Assembly (NCBI GenBank): GCA_031181145.1
Contig: JAPSLB010000034.1
Location: forward strand, 1 to 53,359
DNA length: 53,359 nt
Source of the DNA: Microvirga sp.
GTDB taxonomy: Bacteria > Pseudomonadota > Alphaproteobacteria > Rhizobiales > Beijerinckiaceae
Direction: 5' to 3'
Under the pieces are notes generated by a model, which saw only the letters and a list, made by a program, of their open reading frames with translations, did no database searches and was not told where the DNA came from. The translations under genes and the position numbers were made by a program. Shown in pieces: positions 29,921 through 39,962 of this stretch (position 1 is the first letter of the stretch; every line of letters starts with the position of its first letter).

Positions 29921-30370
29921 ATGCCGACCTTTCGCATGACGCGAACCGTCAAGCACACGCCGGACCAGATGTTCGCCCTGGTGGCTGACGTGGAGCGTTA
30001 TCCCGAGTTCCTGCCGCTCTGCGAGGAGCTGCGCGTCATCCGCCGGGTGCAGAGCGGGGAGGGCGTGGAGACCCTCGTGGCCACCATGAGCGTGGGCTAC
30101 AAGGCGATCAACGAGAGCTTCACCACCCGCGTCACCCTCGACGAGCCGCGCTTGCGCATCGGAGTCGAATACGTGGACGGGCCTTTCAAGTATCTCGAGA
30201 ACCGCTGGAACTTCCGCGCCGTGCCGGGAGGCTGCGAGGTTGAGTTCTACATCAATTACGAGTTCAAGAGCTTTGCGCTCAGCATCCTCATGGGCAGCGT
30301 CTTCGACAAGGCCTTCCGGAAGTTCACCGAGGCCTTCGAGCAGCGGGCGGATGCGGTCTTCGCAGCCTGA
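29921..30370 (+). CDS. RatA/Coq10-family START-domain protein
   Basis: 149 residues. N-terminus MPTFRMTRTVKHTPDQMFAL, then DVERYPEFLPLCEELRV, the family's hallmark, and a C-terminal helix KAFRKFTEAFEQRADAVF. Eukaryotic COQ10 binds coenzyme Q; E. coli RatA was described as blocking 70S association. In Alphaproteobacteria a ubiquinone-chaperone role is the more natural guess. The downstream gene is convergent, 6 nt away. Confidence 0.85.
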   Translation: MPTFRMTRTVKHTPDQMFALVADVERYPEFLPLCEELRVIRRVQSGEGVETLVATMSVGYKAINESFTTRVTLDEPRLRIGVEYVDGPFKYLENRWNFRAVPGGCEVEFYINYEFKSFALSILMGSVFDKAFRKFTEAFEQRADAVFAA

Positions 30371-30376
30371 TGCGAG

Positions 30377-30868
30377 TCAGAGCGCGAGAGCCCGCTCGAG
30401 AAGACCGAGCGCATCCTCGACCGCGCACCGGCGCACGGCCTCCCTTCCGATGTCCCCATAGCGGCGCTCCAGGTGCAACGTGGTGAAGCCCTCGCGGGCG
30501 AGACCGAAATGGACGAGGCCCACCGGCTTCGTGGCCGTTCCGCCGCCCGGGCCCGCAATGCCCGTGATGCCGACCGCCACGTGGGCGTGCGAACGGGCCA
30601 GCGCCCCTTCGGCCATGGCGCGAGCCACGGGCTCGCTGACCGCGCCGTGGGCCGCGATGAGGTCCGCCGGAACGCCGATCGCTTCCGTCTTCGCCTCGTT
30701 CGAATAGGTCACGAAGCCGCGCTCCACGACCGACGATGAGCCGGCGATCTCCGTCAGGAGCGCCGCCACGAGCCCGCCCGTGCAGGATTCCGCCGTCGCC
30801 ACCTTCAGGCCTTTCTCCTGGTACGCCTTGAGAAGCGCTGCCGCGCGCAGTTTCAGGTCAGGATTCAT
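30377..30868 (-). CDS. pncC: CinA C-terminal-type nicotinamide-nucleotide amidase (PncC)
   Basis: 163 residues, the stand-alone C-terminal domain of CinA. It deamidates NMN in pyridine nucleotide recycling. Motifs: [38 protein letters not shown] and [18 protein letters not shown]. It lacks the N-terminal MoCF-like domain of full CinA. Its start overlaps the end of ispDF by 11 nt, so the two are translationally linked. Confidence 0.9.
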   Translation of the reverse strand: MNPDLKLRAAALLKAYQEKGLKVATAESCTGGLVAALLTEIAGSSSVVERGFVTYSNEAKTEAIGVPADLIAAHGAVSEPVARAMAEGALARSHAHVAVGITGIAGPGGGTATKPVGLVHFGLAREGFTTLHLERRYGDIGREAVRRCAVEDALGLLERALAL

Positions 30869-32063
30869 GGGGCATCTCCGGCAGGCGGATCGTCGCCGCC
30901 GCCTGAGCGGCGATGCCTTCGCTGCGCCCGGTGAAGCCGAGCTTCTCCGTCGTCGTGGCCTTCAGGGACACCTGATCGAGCCGCAGGCCCGCGATTTCCG
31001 CGATCCGTTGGCGCATCGCCTCGCGATAGGGGCCCAGGCGCGGCTTCTCGCAGAGAAGGGTCGCATCGAGATGGTCGACCAGGCCGCCGCGCCCCCTCAC
31101 CAGGGCGACGGCGTGCGCCAGGAACCGGTCGGAGGATGCGCCCCGCCATTGCGGATCGCTCGGCGGGAAATGGGTGCCGATATCCCCATCCGCCAGGGCG
31201 CCGAGCAGGGCGTCTGTCAGGGCATGAAGAATGACGTCGCCATCGGAATGGGCGACCGCGCCCCGGTCGTGCGGAACCTTGATTCCACCGAGCCAGACGT
31301 GATCGCCTTCGCCGAAGGCATGCACGTCGAATCCGGTTCCGAGCCGGGTCACGTAATTCATCGGTAAGCCTCTCAATCGCCTCTCGGCCTCGGGGAAGTC
31401 GGACGCGTGGGTGAGTTTCGTGTTGAGGGGATCCCCTTGGAACACATGAACCGTAAGCCCGGCCCACTCCGCCAGAGCCCCGTCGTCCGTGAAGTTCCCG
31501 AGATCGGCGGCCGCCGCCTTCCGGTGCGCTGCGAGCAGAGACGCGAAACTGAATGCCTGCGGCGTCTGCACTGCTCGAAGCCAGGCGCGATCCGGCGTCG
31601 AAACGACTTCGTCTCTGGGGCTGACCACCTTGATCGTGTCGGTGACGGCAACTCCCGGCACGGCTGCCTCCCATTCTTCGGCCGCCTTCGCGGCGCGCTC
31701 GATGAGAGCCCCGCTTGCAAACGGACGAGCGGCATCGTGAATGAGGACGAAAGATGGGCTGAGGCTCGAAAGCGCCTCCAGCCCGTTGCGAACTGAATCC
31801 TGCCGTGTTTCCCCACCATAGGTCACCGGAAGCAGGGATTCGGTCAGGCCGGCCGGAAGCGCGGCGATGCTTTGCCGATAGAGGTCCCGGTCATCGGGGT
31901 GGATCACCGCAAGCGTCTTTCCAACTCTCGGATGGCGAAGGAATGCTTCCAGAGTCAGGGTCAGTACGGGCTTCCCGGCCAGGGTGCGGTACTGCTTGGG
32001 AGTTCCATCGCCGGCTCGCGATCCACGTCCTGCAGCAACAATGAGGGCGACGACTGACATCAT
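30858..32063 (-). CDS. ispDF: Bifunctional IspD/IspF (MEP pathway)
   Basis: 401 residues from ATG 32063, with GGAG 7 nt upstream. The frame is open to 32735, but that part overlaps dusB antisense and is not coding. IspD half (1 to about 230): [35 protein letters not shown] and [13 protein letters not shown]. IspF half (about 240-401): [50 protein letters not shown] and [13 protein letters not shown]. It catalyses the cytidylyl transfer and cyclisation steps to MEcPP. The fusion is a known alphaproteobacterial arrangement. The IspF part starts with [10 protein letters not shown] after a linker. Confidence 0.96.
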   Translation of the reverse strand: MMSVVALIVAAGRGSRAGDGTPKQYRTLAGKPVLTLTLEAFLRHPRVGKTLAVIHPDDRDLYRQSIAALPAGLTESLLPVTYGGETRQDSVRNGLEALSSLSPSFVLIHDAARPFASGALIERAAKAAEEWEAAVPGVAVTDTIKVVSPRDEVVSTPDRAWLRAVQTPQAFSFASLLAAHRKAAAADLGNFTDDGALAEWAGLTVHVFQGDPLNTKLTHASDFPEAERRLRGLPMNYVTRLGTGFDVHAFGEGDHVWLGGIKVPHDRGAVAHSDGDVILHALTDALLGALADGDIGTHFPPSDPQWRGASSDRFLAHAVALVRGRGGLVDHLDATLLCEKPRLGPYREAMRQRIAEIAGLRLDQVSLKATTTEKLGFTGRSEGIAAQAAATIRLPEMPHES

Positions 32064-32168
32064 GTGGGTTCTCCACGGCACGCGCTCTCCTAAGCGTGAC
32101 TTGAAAATAAGGCAAATCTCTCTGTTGGGACTTGCGCTCTTTGCCGGGATGGCTAGTAAATAGGCATA

Positions 32169-33185
32169 ATGGAACCTGATCAAAAAATAGGCGGAGATAT
32201 GCGGGTAGGGCCTGTCGAGGTTGCTGTCCCTGTGATCCTCGCGCCTCTTTCCGGCGTCACGGACGCAGCCTTCCGGCGTATCGCGAAGCGCCTGGGGGCC
32301 GGGCTCGTCGTGTCCGAAATGGTCGCGTCCGACGAACTCGTCCAGGGTTCGGAGGAGGCGAAGCTCCGGGCCGAAGGGTCCGGGATCGAACCTCACGTCG
32401 TGCAGCTGGCCGGATGTGAACCCCGCTGGATGGCCGAAGGGGCCAGGGTCGCGGAGGCGGCAGGGGCCCGGATCATCGATATCAACATGGGCTGCCCGGC
32501 CAAGCGTGTCACCGGAGGCTACTCGGGATCGGCTCTGATGCGGGATCTCGACCATGCGTGCCGTCTGATCGAAGCAACGGTTCAGGCCGCTTCGGTTCCC
32601 GTAACGGTGAAGATGCGGCTCGGATGGGATCATGCCTCCCTGAATGCTCCGGAACTTGCCCGGCGCGCCGAGGCTCTCGGTGTCAGAGCGGTGACGGTCC
32701 ACGGCCGAACCCGGCAGCAATTCTACAAGGGCCAAGCCGACTGGGCTGCCATTGCCCCCGTTGCGGAAGCCGTGGGCATCCCCGTGGTTGCCAACGGCGA
32801 TGTCGGCTCAGTCGAGGATGCGCGAAAGTGTCTGGCCCTGGCGAAGGCCAAGGCCGTGATGATCGGTCGTTCCGCCATCGGCCGCCCTTGGATCGTCGGT
32901 CAGATCGGCGCGGCCCTCCGGGGGGAAGCGATCCCCGAGCCGTCTCCGGACGAAAGGACGGAACTGGCGCTGGAACATTATGACGGACTCCTTTCGCTCT
33001 ATGGCGCCAAGGTCGGAATCCGGCATGCCCGCAAGCATCTCGCGGCCTACGCCGATGCAGCGGCCGAAGACGGTTTTCACGTGCCTGCTGACATTCGGGC
33101 CGGGTTGGTCACCTCGGATGATCCGGCAACCGTGGTGTCGCTGTTGCGCTCCCTCTACGTTCGCCAAGTTCGGAAAGCGGCATGA
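32169..33185 (+). CDS. dusB: tRNA-dihydrouridine synthase DusB (NifR3)
   Basis: 338 residues from ATG 32169. An internal ATG at 32199 ([16 protein letters not shown]) is an equally plausible start. FMN-dependent reductase of uridine in tRNA. Motifs: [17 protein letters not shown], the catalytic Cys in [33 protein letters not shown] and VVANGDVGS. Historically named nifR3 for its place upstream of ntrBC. Overlaps ntrB by 4 nt. Confidence 0.95.
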   Translation: MEPDQKIGGDMRVGPVEVAVPVILAPLSGVTDAAFRRIAKRLGAGLVVSEMVASDELVQGSEEAKLRAEGSGIEPHVVQLAGCEPRWMAEGARVAEAAGARIIDINMGCPAKRVTGGYSGSALMRDLDHACRLIEATVQAASVPVTVKMRLGWDHASLNAPELARRAEALGVRAVTVHGRTRQQFYKGQADWAAIAPVAEAVGIPVVANGDVGSVEDARKCLALAKAKAVMIGRSAIGRPWIVGQIGAALRGEAIPEPSPDERTELALEHYDGLLSLYGAKVGIRHARKHLAAYADAAAEDGFHVPADIRAGLVTSDDPATVVSLLRSLYVRQVRKAA

Positions 33186-34282
33186 CCCTGACGATCAACG
33201 ATCTCATCGTGAACGCGCTGCCTTTGCCGGTCCTGACCATCGGCCAGAAACACAGCATCGTTCACGCCAATGCTGCGGCGGAGGCGTTCTTCGATGTCAG
33301 CCTGCGCATGATGCAACGCCAGAAACTTACCGATTTTCTGCCTTTCGGCTCTCCGGCCTTGTCCCTCGTGGAGGATGTCCGGAAAAGGGGGGCAAGCGTC
33401 AGCGAGCACCGTGTCGACATCGGCAGTCCCCGTCTCGGGACGGAACGGATCGTGGATGTTTTCGCAACCCCTCTGGGGGACGCCAGCGACAACGTCGTGG
33501 TGATGCTGCAGGAGCGCACCATCGCCGACAAGATGAACCGGCAGCTCACGCACCGGGGAGCGGCCAGATCGATCACGGCACTCGGTGCGTTGCTGGCGCA
33601 CGAGATCAAAAATCCTCTCTCAGGCATTCGCGGTGCCGCGCAGCTCCTCGAACAATCGGCGGATGAGAGTGACAGGCTTCTTACCCGGCTGATCTGCGAC
33701 GAGACGGACAGGATCGTGAAGCTCGTGGAGCGGATGGAACTCTTCGGCGACGAGCGGCCCGTCGAGCGCGGTCCCGTGAACATTCATGGGGTCCTCGATC
33801 ATGTGAAGCGCCTCGCTCAATCCGGTTTTGCGCGTCACGTCCGGTTCGTGGAGAACTACGATCCTTCCTTACCGCCGGTACTGGGCAACAGGGATCAGCT
33901 GATCCAGGTGATCTTGAACCTTGTAAAGAACGCGGCCGAGGCGGTTGGGATCGATGCGACGGACGGGGAAATCATCCTGTCTACAGCGTTCCGGACCGGC
34001 GTCAGGCTGCAGGTACCGGGCTCGCAGGAGCGCGTGAGCCTGCCTATCGAGCTGAGCGTCAGCGACAACGGCCCTGGAATTCCGCCGGAATTGATGAGCG
34101 ATCTTTTCGATCCCTTCGTCACCACGAAGGTTCAGGGCAGCGGCCTGGGGCTTGCCCTGGTGGCCAAGATCGTTGGCGATCACGGCGGCATCATCGAATG
34201 CGATCCGGCGCCGAGACGGACGACTTTTCGAATTCTCCTACCCATGCACCGTGCCGCTTCGGGCAGCGATGCCGATATGTGA
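33182..34282 (+). CDS. ntrB: Nitrogen regulation sensor kinase NtrB
   Basis: 366 residues, soluble. PAS-like N-terminal part (about 15-115), H-box with His140 in [22 protein letters not shown]-box [13 protein letters not shown] and G-boxes [15 protein letters not shown] and [18 protein letters not shown]. By family it phosphorylates or dephosphorylates NtrC under control of PII. ntrC starts 9 nt after its stop. Confidence 0.97.
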   Translation: MTLTINDLIVNALPLPVLTIGQKHSIVHANAAAEAFFDVSLRMMQRQKLTDFLPFGSPALSLVEDVRKRGASVSEHRVDIGSPRLGTERIVDVFATPLGDASDNVVVMLQERTIADKMNRQLTHRGAARSITALGALLAHEIKNPLSGIRGAAQLLEQSADESDRLLTRLICDETDRIVKLVERMELFGDERPVERGPVNIHGVLDHVKRLAQSGFARHVRFVENYDPSLPPVLGNRDQLIQVILNLVKNAAEAVGIDATDGEIILSTAFRTGVRLQVPGSQERVSLPIELSVSDNGPGIPPELMSDLFDPFVTTKVQGSGLGLALVAKIVGDHGGIIECDPAPRRTTFRILLPMHRAASGSDADM

Positions 34283-34291
34283 GGTCAAGAC

Positions 34292-35755
34292 ATGCCAAGT
34301 GGACACATTCTTCTCGCGGATGACGATGCGGCCATTCGGACTGTCCTGAACCAGGCGCTGTCCAGAGCAGGGTATGAGGTCCGCTCCACCAGCAATGCCG
34401 CGACTCTCTGGCGCTGGGTTGCGCAAGGTGAGGGCGACATCATCATCACCGATGTGATGATGCCCGACGAGAATGCCTTTGACCTTCTTCCGCGCATCAA
34501 GAAGCTGCGGCCGGAACTTCCCATCATCGTCATGAGCGCGCAGAACACGTTCATGACTGCGATCAAGGCCTCCGAGCGGGGTGCGTACGAGTATCTGCCG
34601 AAGCCCTTCGATCTCAAGGAGCTGGTTGCAGTCGTGGGGCGTGCGCTCTCGCGCCCTCGGGCGGCCGCCCCCACCGCCAATGCTGGCGAGAACGAGGACA
34701 TACCCCTCGTCGGACGCTCCCATGCCATGCAGGAGATCTACCGGGCCCTTGCCCGCCTGATGCCGACGGACCTGACCGTGATGATCACAGGCGAGTCGGG
34801 CACCGGCAAGGAACTCGTTGCGAAGGCCCTCCACGATTACGGCAAGCGCCGCCATGGCCCCTTCGTTGCCGTGAACATGGCCGCCATCCCGCGCGAACTC
34901 ATCGAATCGGAGCTCTTCGGACACGAGAAGGGGGCGTTCACCGGGGCAACGGCACGCAATACCGGACGCTTCGAGCAGGCGGAAGGCGGCACGCTTTTCC
35001 TCGATGAGATCGGCGACATGCCCATGGAGGCACAGACGCGCCTCCTGAGGGTGCTCCAGCAGGGTGAATACACGACGGTCGGCGGACGAGTGCCCATCAA
35101 GACCAATGTCCGCATCGTCGCCGCGACGAACAAGGACCTGCGGGTGCTCATCCAGCAGGGCCTCTTCAGGGAAGACCTATACTTTCGCCTCAACGTCGTC
35201 CCGCTGCGCCTGCCGCCCTTGCGCGAGAGGGTCGAGGACATCCCTGATCTCGCGCGGCACTTCTTTTCCCTCGTGGAAAAGGAGGGGCTTCCGCGCAAGC
35301 AACTCGACGCCGAGGCCATGGACCGCCTGAAGCGGTACCGCTGGCCCGGGAATGTTCGGGAACTGGAGAATCTCGTTCGTCGTTTGGCGGCCCTCTATCC
35401 GCAGGATACGATTAACGGCGCCATTATCGATGCGGAACTCGATCCCCAGCCCCTTCTGCCGCCGCAGCCGGGAGGCAAGCCCGGTAGCCTGGCTCAGCAG
35501 AATCCGGAGGGGCTTTCGGAAGCGGTCGAACGCCACCTGGCAGAGTATTTCTCGGGATTCCGCGACAGCCTGCCGCCTCCCGGCCTTTACCATCGCATCC
35601 TGCGCGAGATCGAAGGGCCGCTGATCGGAGCCGCCCTGGCCGCGACCAGAGGGAACCAGATTCGCGCCGCCGAACTCCTGGGGGTCAACCGGAATACATT
35701 GCGTAAGAAGGTGCGAGACCTGGAACTGATGGTGGTTCGAACCAATCGGCCTTGA
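34292..35755 (+). CDS. ntrC: Nitrogen regulation response regulator NtrC
   Basis: 487 residues. Receiver domain with Asp54 ([14 protein letters not shown]) and acidic pair at 10-12. AAA+ domain: Walker [15 protein letters not shown], intact sigma54-contact loop [15 protein letters not shown], Walker [13 protein letters not shown], arginine-finger region [23 protein letters not shown]-terminal Fis-type HTH ([15 protein letters not shown]). A complete sigma54 activator, unlike NtrX downstream. Confidence 0.98.
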   Translation: MPSGHILLADDDAAIRTVLNQALSRAGYEVRSTSNAATLWRWVAQGEGDIIITDVMMPDENAFDLLPRIKKLRPELPIIVMSAQNTFMTAIKASERGAYEYLPKPFDLKELVAVVGRALSRPRAAAPTANAGENEDIPLVGRSHAMQEIYRALARLMPTDLTVMITGESGTGKELVAKALHDYGKRRHGPFVAVNMAAIPRELIESELFGHEKGAFTGATARNTGRFEQAEGGTLFLDEIGDMPMEAQTRLLRVLQQGEYTTVGGRVPIKTNVRIVAATNKDLRVLIQQGLFREDLYFRLNVVPLRLPPLRERVEDIPDLARHFFSLVEKEGLPRKQLDAEAMDRLKRYRWPGNVRELENLVRRLAALYPQDTINGAIIDAELDPQPLLPPQPGGKPGSLAQQNPEGLSEAVERHLAEYFSGFRDSLPPPGLYHRILREIEGPLIGAALAATRGNQIRAAELLGVNRNTLRKKVRDLELMVVRTNRP

Positions 35756-35787
35756 CCGGGCAGCTGTAATAATTTGACCACAGTGTT

Positions 35788-38103
35788 GTGTTGGTGCATC
35801 ACCCTCCAAAGGGTGCCGCACGGGAGGCGCCCGGGTTTGCGGGGCCTCACGTCTTGACCGAGCAGAGCATTCACGAACATCGCCAAGCGGCGGAACCGGC
35901 TCAGGGCAGCCTTGGCTGGCTGGGCTATGGCGCCGTGCTGGCGGCCCTCGGATCAGCCCTGACCACGTTCCTGGTGCTTTCCGGCGCGACCCCGATCCTG
36001 CCGACGAACAACGTGGTCATCGGGATGTTCGTCATCAACGGACTCCTGATCACGCTGCTCCTCGGTATCGTTGCCTGGCAGGCGAGAAGGCTCGTGCGCG
36101 AGCATCGGGCAGGGGCGGCCGCCGCCGGCCTTCATGTGAGGATCGTGGGCCTGTTCAGCCTCGTGGCCGTCCTCCCTGCGATTCTCGTGGCCGGAGTAGC
36201 GACCGTAACCCTGGAGCGCGGCCTTGATCCTTGGTTCACGGGCCAGATCCGGGAACTCATGTACAATACGGTCGAGATTGCGCGAGCCTATCGGGAGATG
36301 CAGTGCCGGATGCTCGCGCGGGAAACGAATTTGATGGCTGTGGATCTGAACCGCGCGAAAGTCATGTATGACGCGGATCGGAGGCTCTTCCGGGAATACA
36401 TGAACTACCGCTCGGTAGCTTTGGGCTTCCCCCTGGCAATGATTCTGGAACCGGACGGCACCGTCGTCGAGAAGATCGAGTCGAAAAAGCTCGAAGGTAT
36501 TCCCGAGCCGAAAGCTGCCGATTTGCAGGATGCCAACGGGCAGGAGCCCTGGTGTCTGTTTCCGCGGACAGGCAATATCGTGGTCTCCGTCCTGAAGCTC
36601 GAGGCGCACAACGGGCGTATTCTCTACATTGCCCGCGAGGTTGATCCCGGGGCTATCGCATTCCCGCCGATTGCCGAGGCCGGCGTTGCCTATTACGAAG
36701 CCTTCGATCAAAAGAAGGCGGGCATTCAGTTCGCCTTCGCGTCCATGTTCACCCTCATCGCGCTGACAGTGCTTCTCTCTGCGATCTGGTTCGGACTGAA
36801 CTTCGCCAACCGCCTCGTAGCGCCGATCCGGCGCCTGATCCATGCGACGGACCAGGTGGCGACCGGAAATTTTTATGTGCAGGTCCCTGTGAAGCGCAGT
36901 GAGGGCGACCTCGGTCACTTGGGCGAAACCTTCAACAAGATGACCTCCGAACTGCGCCGGCAGCACGACGGGCTCACAGCCGCGAGCGAACTCATCGACA
37001 GCAGGCGACGCTTCACGGAAGCGGTCCTGGCAGGCGTTTCAGCAGGTGTCATCGGCATCAATCCGCGAGGCACGATCACGATCGTCAATCCCTCCACCGA
37101 GGCATTGCTGCAGACGCAACGGGAGCAGCTGGTCGGCCGCCCGGTCACGGAGGTCCTGCCGGAGGTCACTCAACTCGTTCTGGAGATGATCCAGGGCCGC
37201 CAGCGTCTCATGCAGGATCAGATCCAGATTTCTCGAAAAGGGCGCGAGAGGACCATCAACGTACGCGTCACGAGCGAGCAGACCCGGGATGACAGGCGGG
37301 AGCTTGTCATCACCCTTGACGACATCACCGATCTCGTTCTGGCGCAGCGCACCTCCGCTTGGGCCGACGTCGCCCGACGGATCGCGCACGAGATCAAGAA
37401 TCCGCTGACGCCTATCCAGCTCTCCGCCGAGCGAATCAGGAGAAAGTACGGCAAGGTCATCACCACCGATCGGGAGGTGTTCGACCAATGCACCGATACG
37501 ATCGTGCGGCAGGTCGACGACATCAAGCGAATGGTAGACGAGTTCTCGTCCTTCGCCCGTATGCCGAAACCCGCCATCGGACAGGAAGACTTGGCAGAAA
37601 CGATCCGTCAGGTCGTCTTCATGATGCGGATCGCACACCCTGAAATCGAGTTCGTCGACCAGTTTCCTGAGGGCCAAGTGGTTGCCCCCTTCGACAGGCG
37701 ACTGATCTCGCAGGCGGTGACCAACATCGTCAAGAACGCCACTGAAGCGATTGCCGCCTTGCCCGAAGGCGAACGCGGTCAGCCGCAGATCGCAGTGACA
37801 TTGGACGACACGCATCCGGATTTCTTGATCCTGGCCGTGACCGACAACGGCAAAGGGTTTCCGGTGGAGGGCCGCCAGCGATTGCTGGAGCCCTACATGA
37901 CAACTCGTGAGGGCGGCACCGGATTAGGGCTCCCGATCGTTGCAAAAATCCTGGAAGACCACGGGGGGGGCATGGACCTGGTCGACAATCCCGCAGGACG
38001 GGGCGGACAAGTTCGCATGTGGATCCCGAAGACCAAGCAAGTTGCAGCTGAAGAGACGCGTGCCGCCTCGGAGCGCAACGAAAATCGCAGAGCAAGCCTA
38101 TGA
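35788..38103 (+). CDS. ntrY: Membrane sensor histidine kinase NtrY
   Basis: 771 residues from GTG 35788; the first 22 residues are not membrane-like, and TTG 35854 (then TEQSIHEH) is an alternative start. N-terminal helices near 47-67, 75-98 and 112-140, a periplasmic sensing region to about 310, another helix (about 313-335), HAMP, PAS, then HisKA with His534 ([21 protein letters not shown]) and HATPase (NIVKNATEAI, DNGKGFPVEGRQRL, GTGLGLPIVAKILEDHGGG). Partner of NtrX; the signal is uncertain (nitrogen or redox in various species). Confidence 0.95.
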   Translation: MLVHHPPKGAAREAPGFAGPHVLTEQSIHEHRQAAEPAQGSLGWLGYGAVLAALGSALTTFLVLSGATPILPTNNVVIGMFVINGLLITLLLGIVAWQARRLVREHRAGAAAAGLHVRIVGLFSLVAVLPAILVAGVATVTLERGLDPWFTGQIRELMYNTVEIARAYREMQCRMLARETNLMAVDLNRAKVMYDADRRLFREYMNYRSVALGFPLAMILEPDGTVVEKIESKKLEGIPEPKAADLQDANGQEPWCLFPRTGNIVVSVLKLEAHNGRILYIAREVDPGAIAFPPIAEAGVAYYEAFDQKKAGIQFAFASMFTLIALTVLLSAIWFGLNFANRLVAPIRRLIHATDQVATGNFYVQVPVKRSEGDLGHLGETFNKMTSELRRQHDGLTAASELIDSRRRFTEAVLAGVSAGVIGINPRGTITIVNPSTEALLQTQREQLVGRPVTEVLPEVTQLVLEMIQGRQRLMQDQIQISRKGRERTINVRVTSEQTRDDRRELVITLDDITDLVLAQRTSAWADVARRIAHEIKNPLTPIQLSAERIRRKYGKVITTDREVFDQCTDTIVRQVDDIKRMVDEFSSFARMPKPAIGQEDLAETIRQVVFMMRIAHPEIEFVDQFPEGQVVAPFDRRLISQAVTNIVKNATEAIAALPEGERGQPQIAVTLDDTHPDFLILAVTDNGKGFPVEGRQRLLEPYMTTREGGTGLGLPIVAKILEDHGGGMDLVDNPAGRGGQVRMWIPKTKQVAAEETRAASERNENRRASL

Positions 38104-39473
38104 GCGCTGACATCCTCGTCGTTGACGACGAAATCGACATTCGCGAGCTAGTGGCCGGCATTCTCGAGGATGAAGGCCATCGTACCCGCACGGCCGGAAC
38201 GTCGGACGAAGCTCTGGCGGCCATTGAGGCGCGGCGACCGCACCTCGTGTTCCTGGATATCTGGCTGCAAGGCAGCCGCCTTGACGGACTCCAGGTACTG
38301 GAGATCGTCAAGGCACAGCATCCAGACCTGCCTGTCGTCATGATCTCGGGGCACGGCAACATCGAAACTGCTGTTTCAGCCATCAAGGCGGGAGCCTACG
38401 ACTTCATCGAGAAGCCCTTCAAGGCGGATCGGCTGGTCCTCGTCGCCGAGCGGGCCCTGGAAGCGTCTCGCCTCAAACGAGAGGTGCGGGATCTGCGTTC
38501 GCGCTCCATCCAGGCGAACCGCATCGCGGGCAAATCCATCGTCATCAACCAGTTGCGGCAAGCGGTCGAGAGGGCTGCTCCCACGAATGCACGCATCCTG
38601 ATTACGGGCGCGCCCGGTTCCGGCAAGGAACTGACGGCCCGCACCATTCACAGCATGTCCACACGGGCCAACGGTCCGTTCGTGGTGCTGACCGCCGCGA
38701 CGATCACCCCCGAAACCATGGAGGCCGAACTTTTCGGAACCGAGGGCGGTGGAGAGGGGGGAGGCCGTCGTGTCGGCGCCCTTGAAGAGGCCCATGGCGG
38801 CACGCTCTACATCGATGAGATCGCCGATATGCCGCGGGAAACGCAGAACCGGATCCTGCGCGTCCTGGTGGATCAGAACTTCCAGCGGGTCGGCGGCACG
38901 ACGCGCGTGCACGTGGACGTTCGCATCATTTCCTCGTCCAGCCGCGACCTGCCTGCGGAGATTGCCGCCGGGAATTTCCGGGAGGACCTGTTCCACCGCC
39001 TTGGCGTGATCCCGATCCGCGTCCCGTCACTGGCCGAGCGGCGCGAGGACGTGCCGGAACTGATCGAGTTCTTCATGGATCAGATCTCCTCTACGACCGG
39101 ATTGCCCAAGCGTCGGATTGCGGAGGACGCCATGGCGGTCCTCCAATCTCACGACTGGCCGGGCAATGTTCGCCAGCTGCGCAACAACGTCGAACGCTTG
39201 ATGATCCTGAGCTCGGGCGACCCGGACGCCGAGGTGACGGCGGACATGCTGCCCTCCGAGATCGGCACCCTCGTTCCAACCACGCCCGGCGGGGCAGGGG
39301 GGGAGAAACTCATGAGCCTTCCACTGAGGGAGGCACGGGAGATCTTCGAGCGAGAATACCTTCTGGCGCAGATTGCCCGTTTCAGCGGCAACATATCCCG
39401 CACGGCCGAATTCATCGGGATGGAGCGCTCCGCCCTTCACCGGAAGCTGAAATCCCTCGGAATCGGCAGCTAG
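38100..39473 (+). CDS. ntrX: Response regulator NtrX
   Basis: 457 residues, overlapping ntrY by 4 nt. Receiver Asp53 (LVFLDIWLQGSRLDG), AAA+ domain with Walker A GAPGSGKELTARTIH and Walker B GTLYIDEIADMPRE, C-terminal Fis HTH (TAEFIGMERSALHRKLKSLG). The sigma54-contact GAFTGA loop is missing: where NtrC has [15 protein letters not shown] this has ELFGTEGGGEGGGRRVGAL. Classical sigma54 activation is therefore unlikely. Loss of GAFTGA is reported for NtrX of several Alphaproteobacteria. Confidence 0.95.
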   Translation: MSADILVVDDEIDIRELVAGILEDEGHRTRTAGTSDEALAAIEARRPHLVFLDIWLQGSRLDGLQVLEIVKAQHPDLPVVMISGHGNIETAVSAIKAGAYDFIEKPFKADRLVLVAERALEASRLKREVRDLRSRSIQANRIAGKSIVINQLRQAVERAAPTNARILITGAPGSGKELTARTIHSMSTRANGPFVVLTAATITPETMEAELFGTEGGGEGGGRRVGALEEAHGGTLYIDEIADMPRETQNRILRVLVDQNFQRVGGTTRVHVDVRIISSSSRDLPAEIAAGNFREDLFHRLGVIPIRVPSLAERREDVPELIEFFMDQISSTTGLPKRRIAEDAMAVLQSHDWPGNVRQLRNNVERLMILSSGDPDAEVTADMLPSEIGTLVPTTPGGAGGEKLMSLPLREAREIFEREYLLAQIARFSGNISRTAEFIGMERSALHRKLKSLGIGS

Positions 39474-39706
39474 GAGATGGCCTTCTCTCCAGGGCAGGGG
39501 CGGCCGGGGGGCGATCCGCTCCCTCGCCGACTCTCATCCACGGGAAAATTTGTGCCTGAGGGGGTAGATCGACACTGTCCCCCTTGCCGAATGGTCAACT
39601 TCGCCCTGTAATAGGCGTGCCGGTCAACGACCGCACGAAAGCGGACAACCATATACAGGCGGCCCAATAGCCAAGACCGGCGGTGATGGGCTGACGAGGC
39701 AACTCA

Positions 39707-39961
39707 ATGGCGGGCGATCGCGCGCAGAATCTACAGGACACGTTTCTTAACTACGTCCGGAAACAAAAAATTCCCCTGACGATATTCCTTGTGAACGGCG
39801 TGAAGCTGCAAGGTGTCGTCACATGGTTCGACAATTTCTGCGTTCTACTGCGCAGGGACGGTCACTCTCAGCTGGTTTACAAACACGCCATTTCCACCAT
39901 CATGCCCGGGCAGCCCGTCCAGTTGTTCGACCAGATCGACGAGGCTGGTGAAAAGGCTTGA
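39707..39961 (+). CDS. hfq: RNA chaperone Hfq
   Basis: 84 residues. Sm1 motif [20 protein letters not shown] and Sm2 [10 protein letters not shown], proximal-face [15 protein letters not shown]. Hexameric sRNA-mRNA matchmaker. GAGG (39696-39699) lies 7 nt upstream. It follows ntrX by 233 bp, in which no gene is seen and which should hold its own promoter. Confidence 0.97.
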   Translation: MAGDRAQNLQDTFLNYVRKQKIPLTIFLVNGVKLQGVVTWFDNFCVLLRRDGHSQLVYKHAISTIMPGQPVQLFDQIDEAGEKA

Positions 39962-39962
39962 G

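Noticed and set aside
32064..32735. N-terminal extension of the ispDF frame
   Set aside because: It lacks IspD similarity and runs antisense into dusB. ATG 32063 has a ribosome site and gives a normal length.
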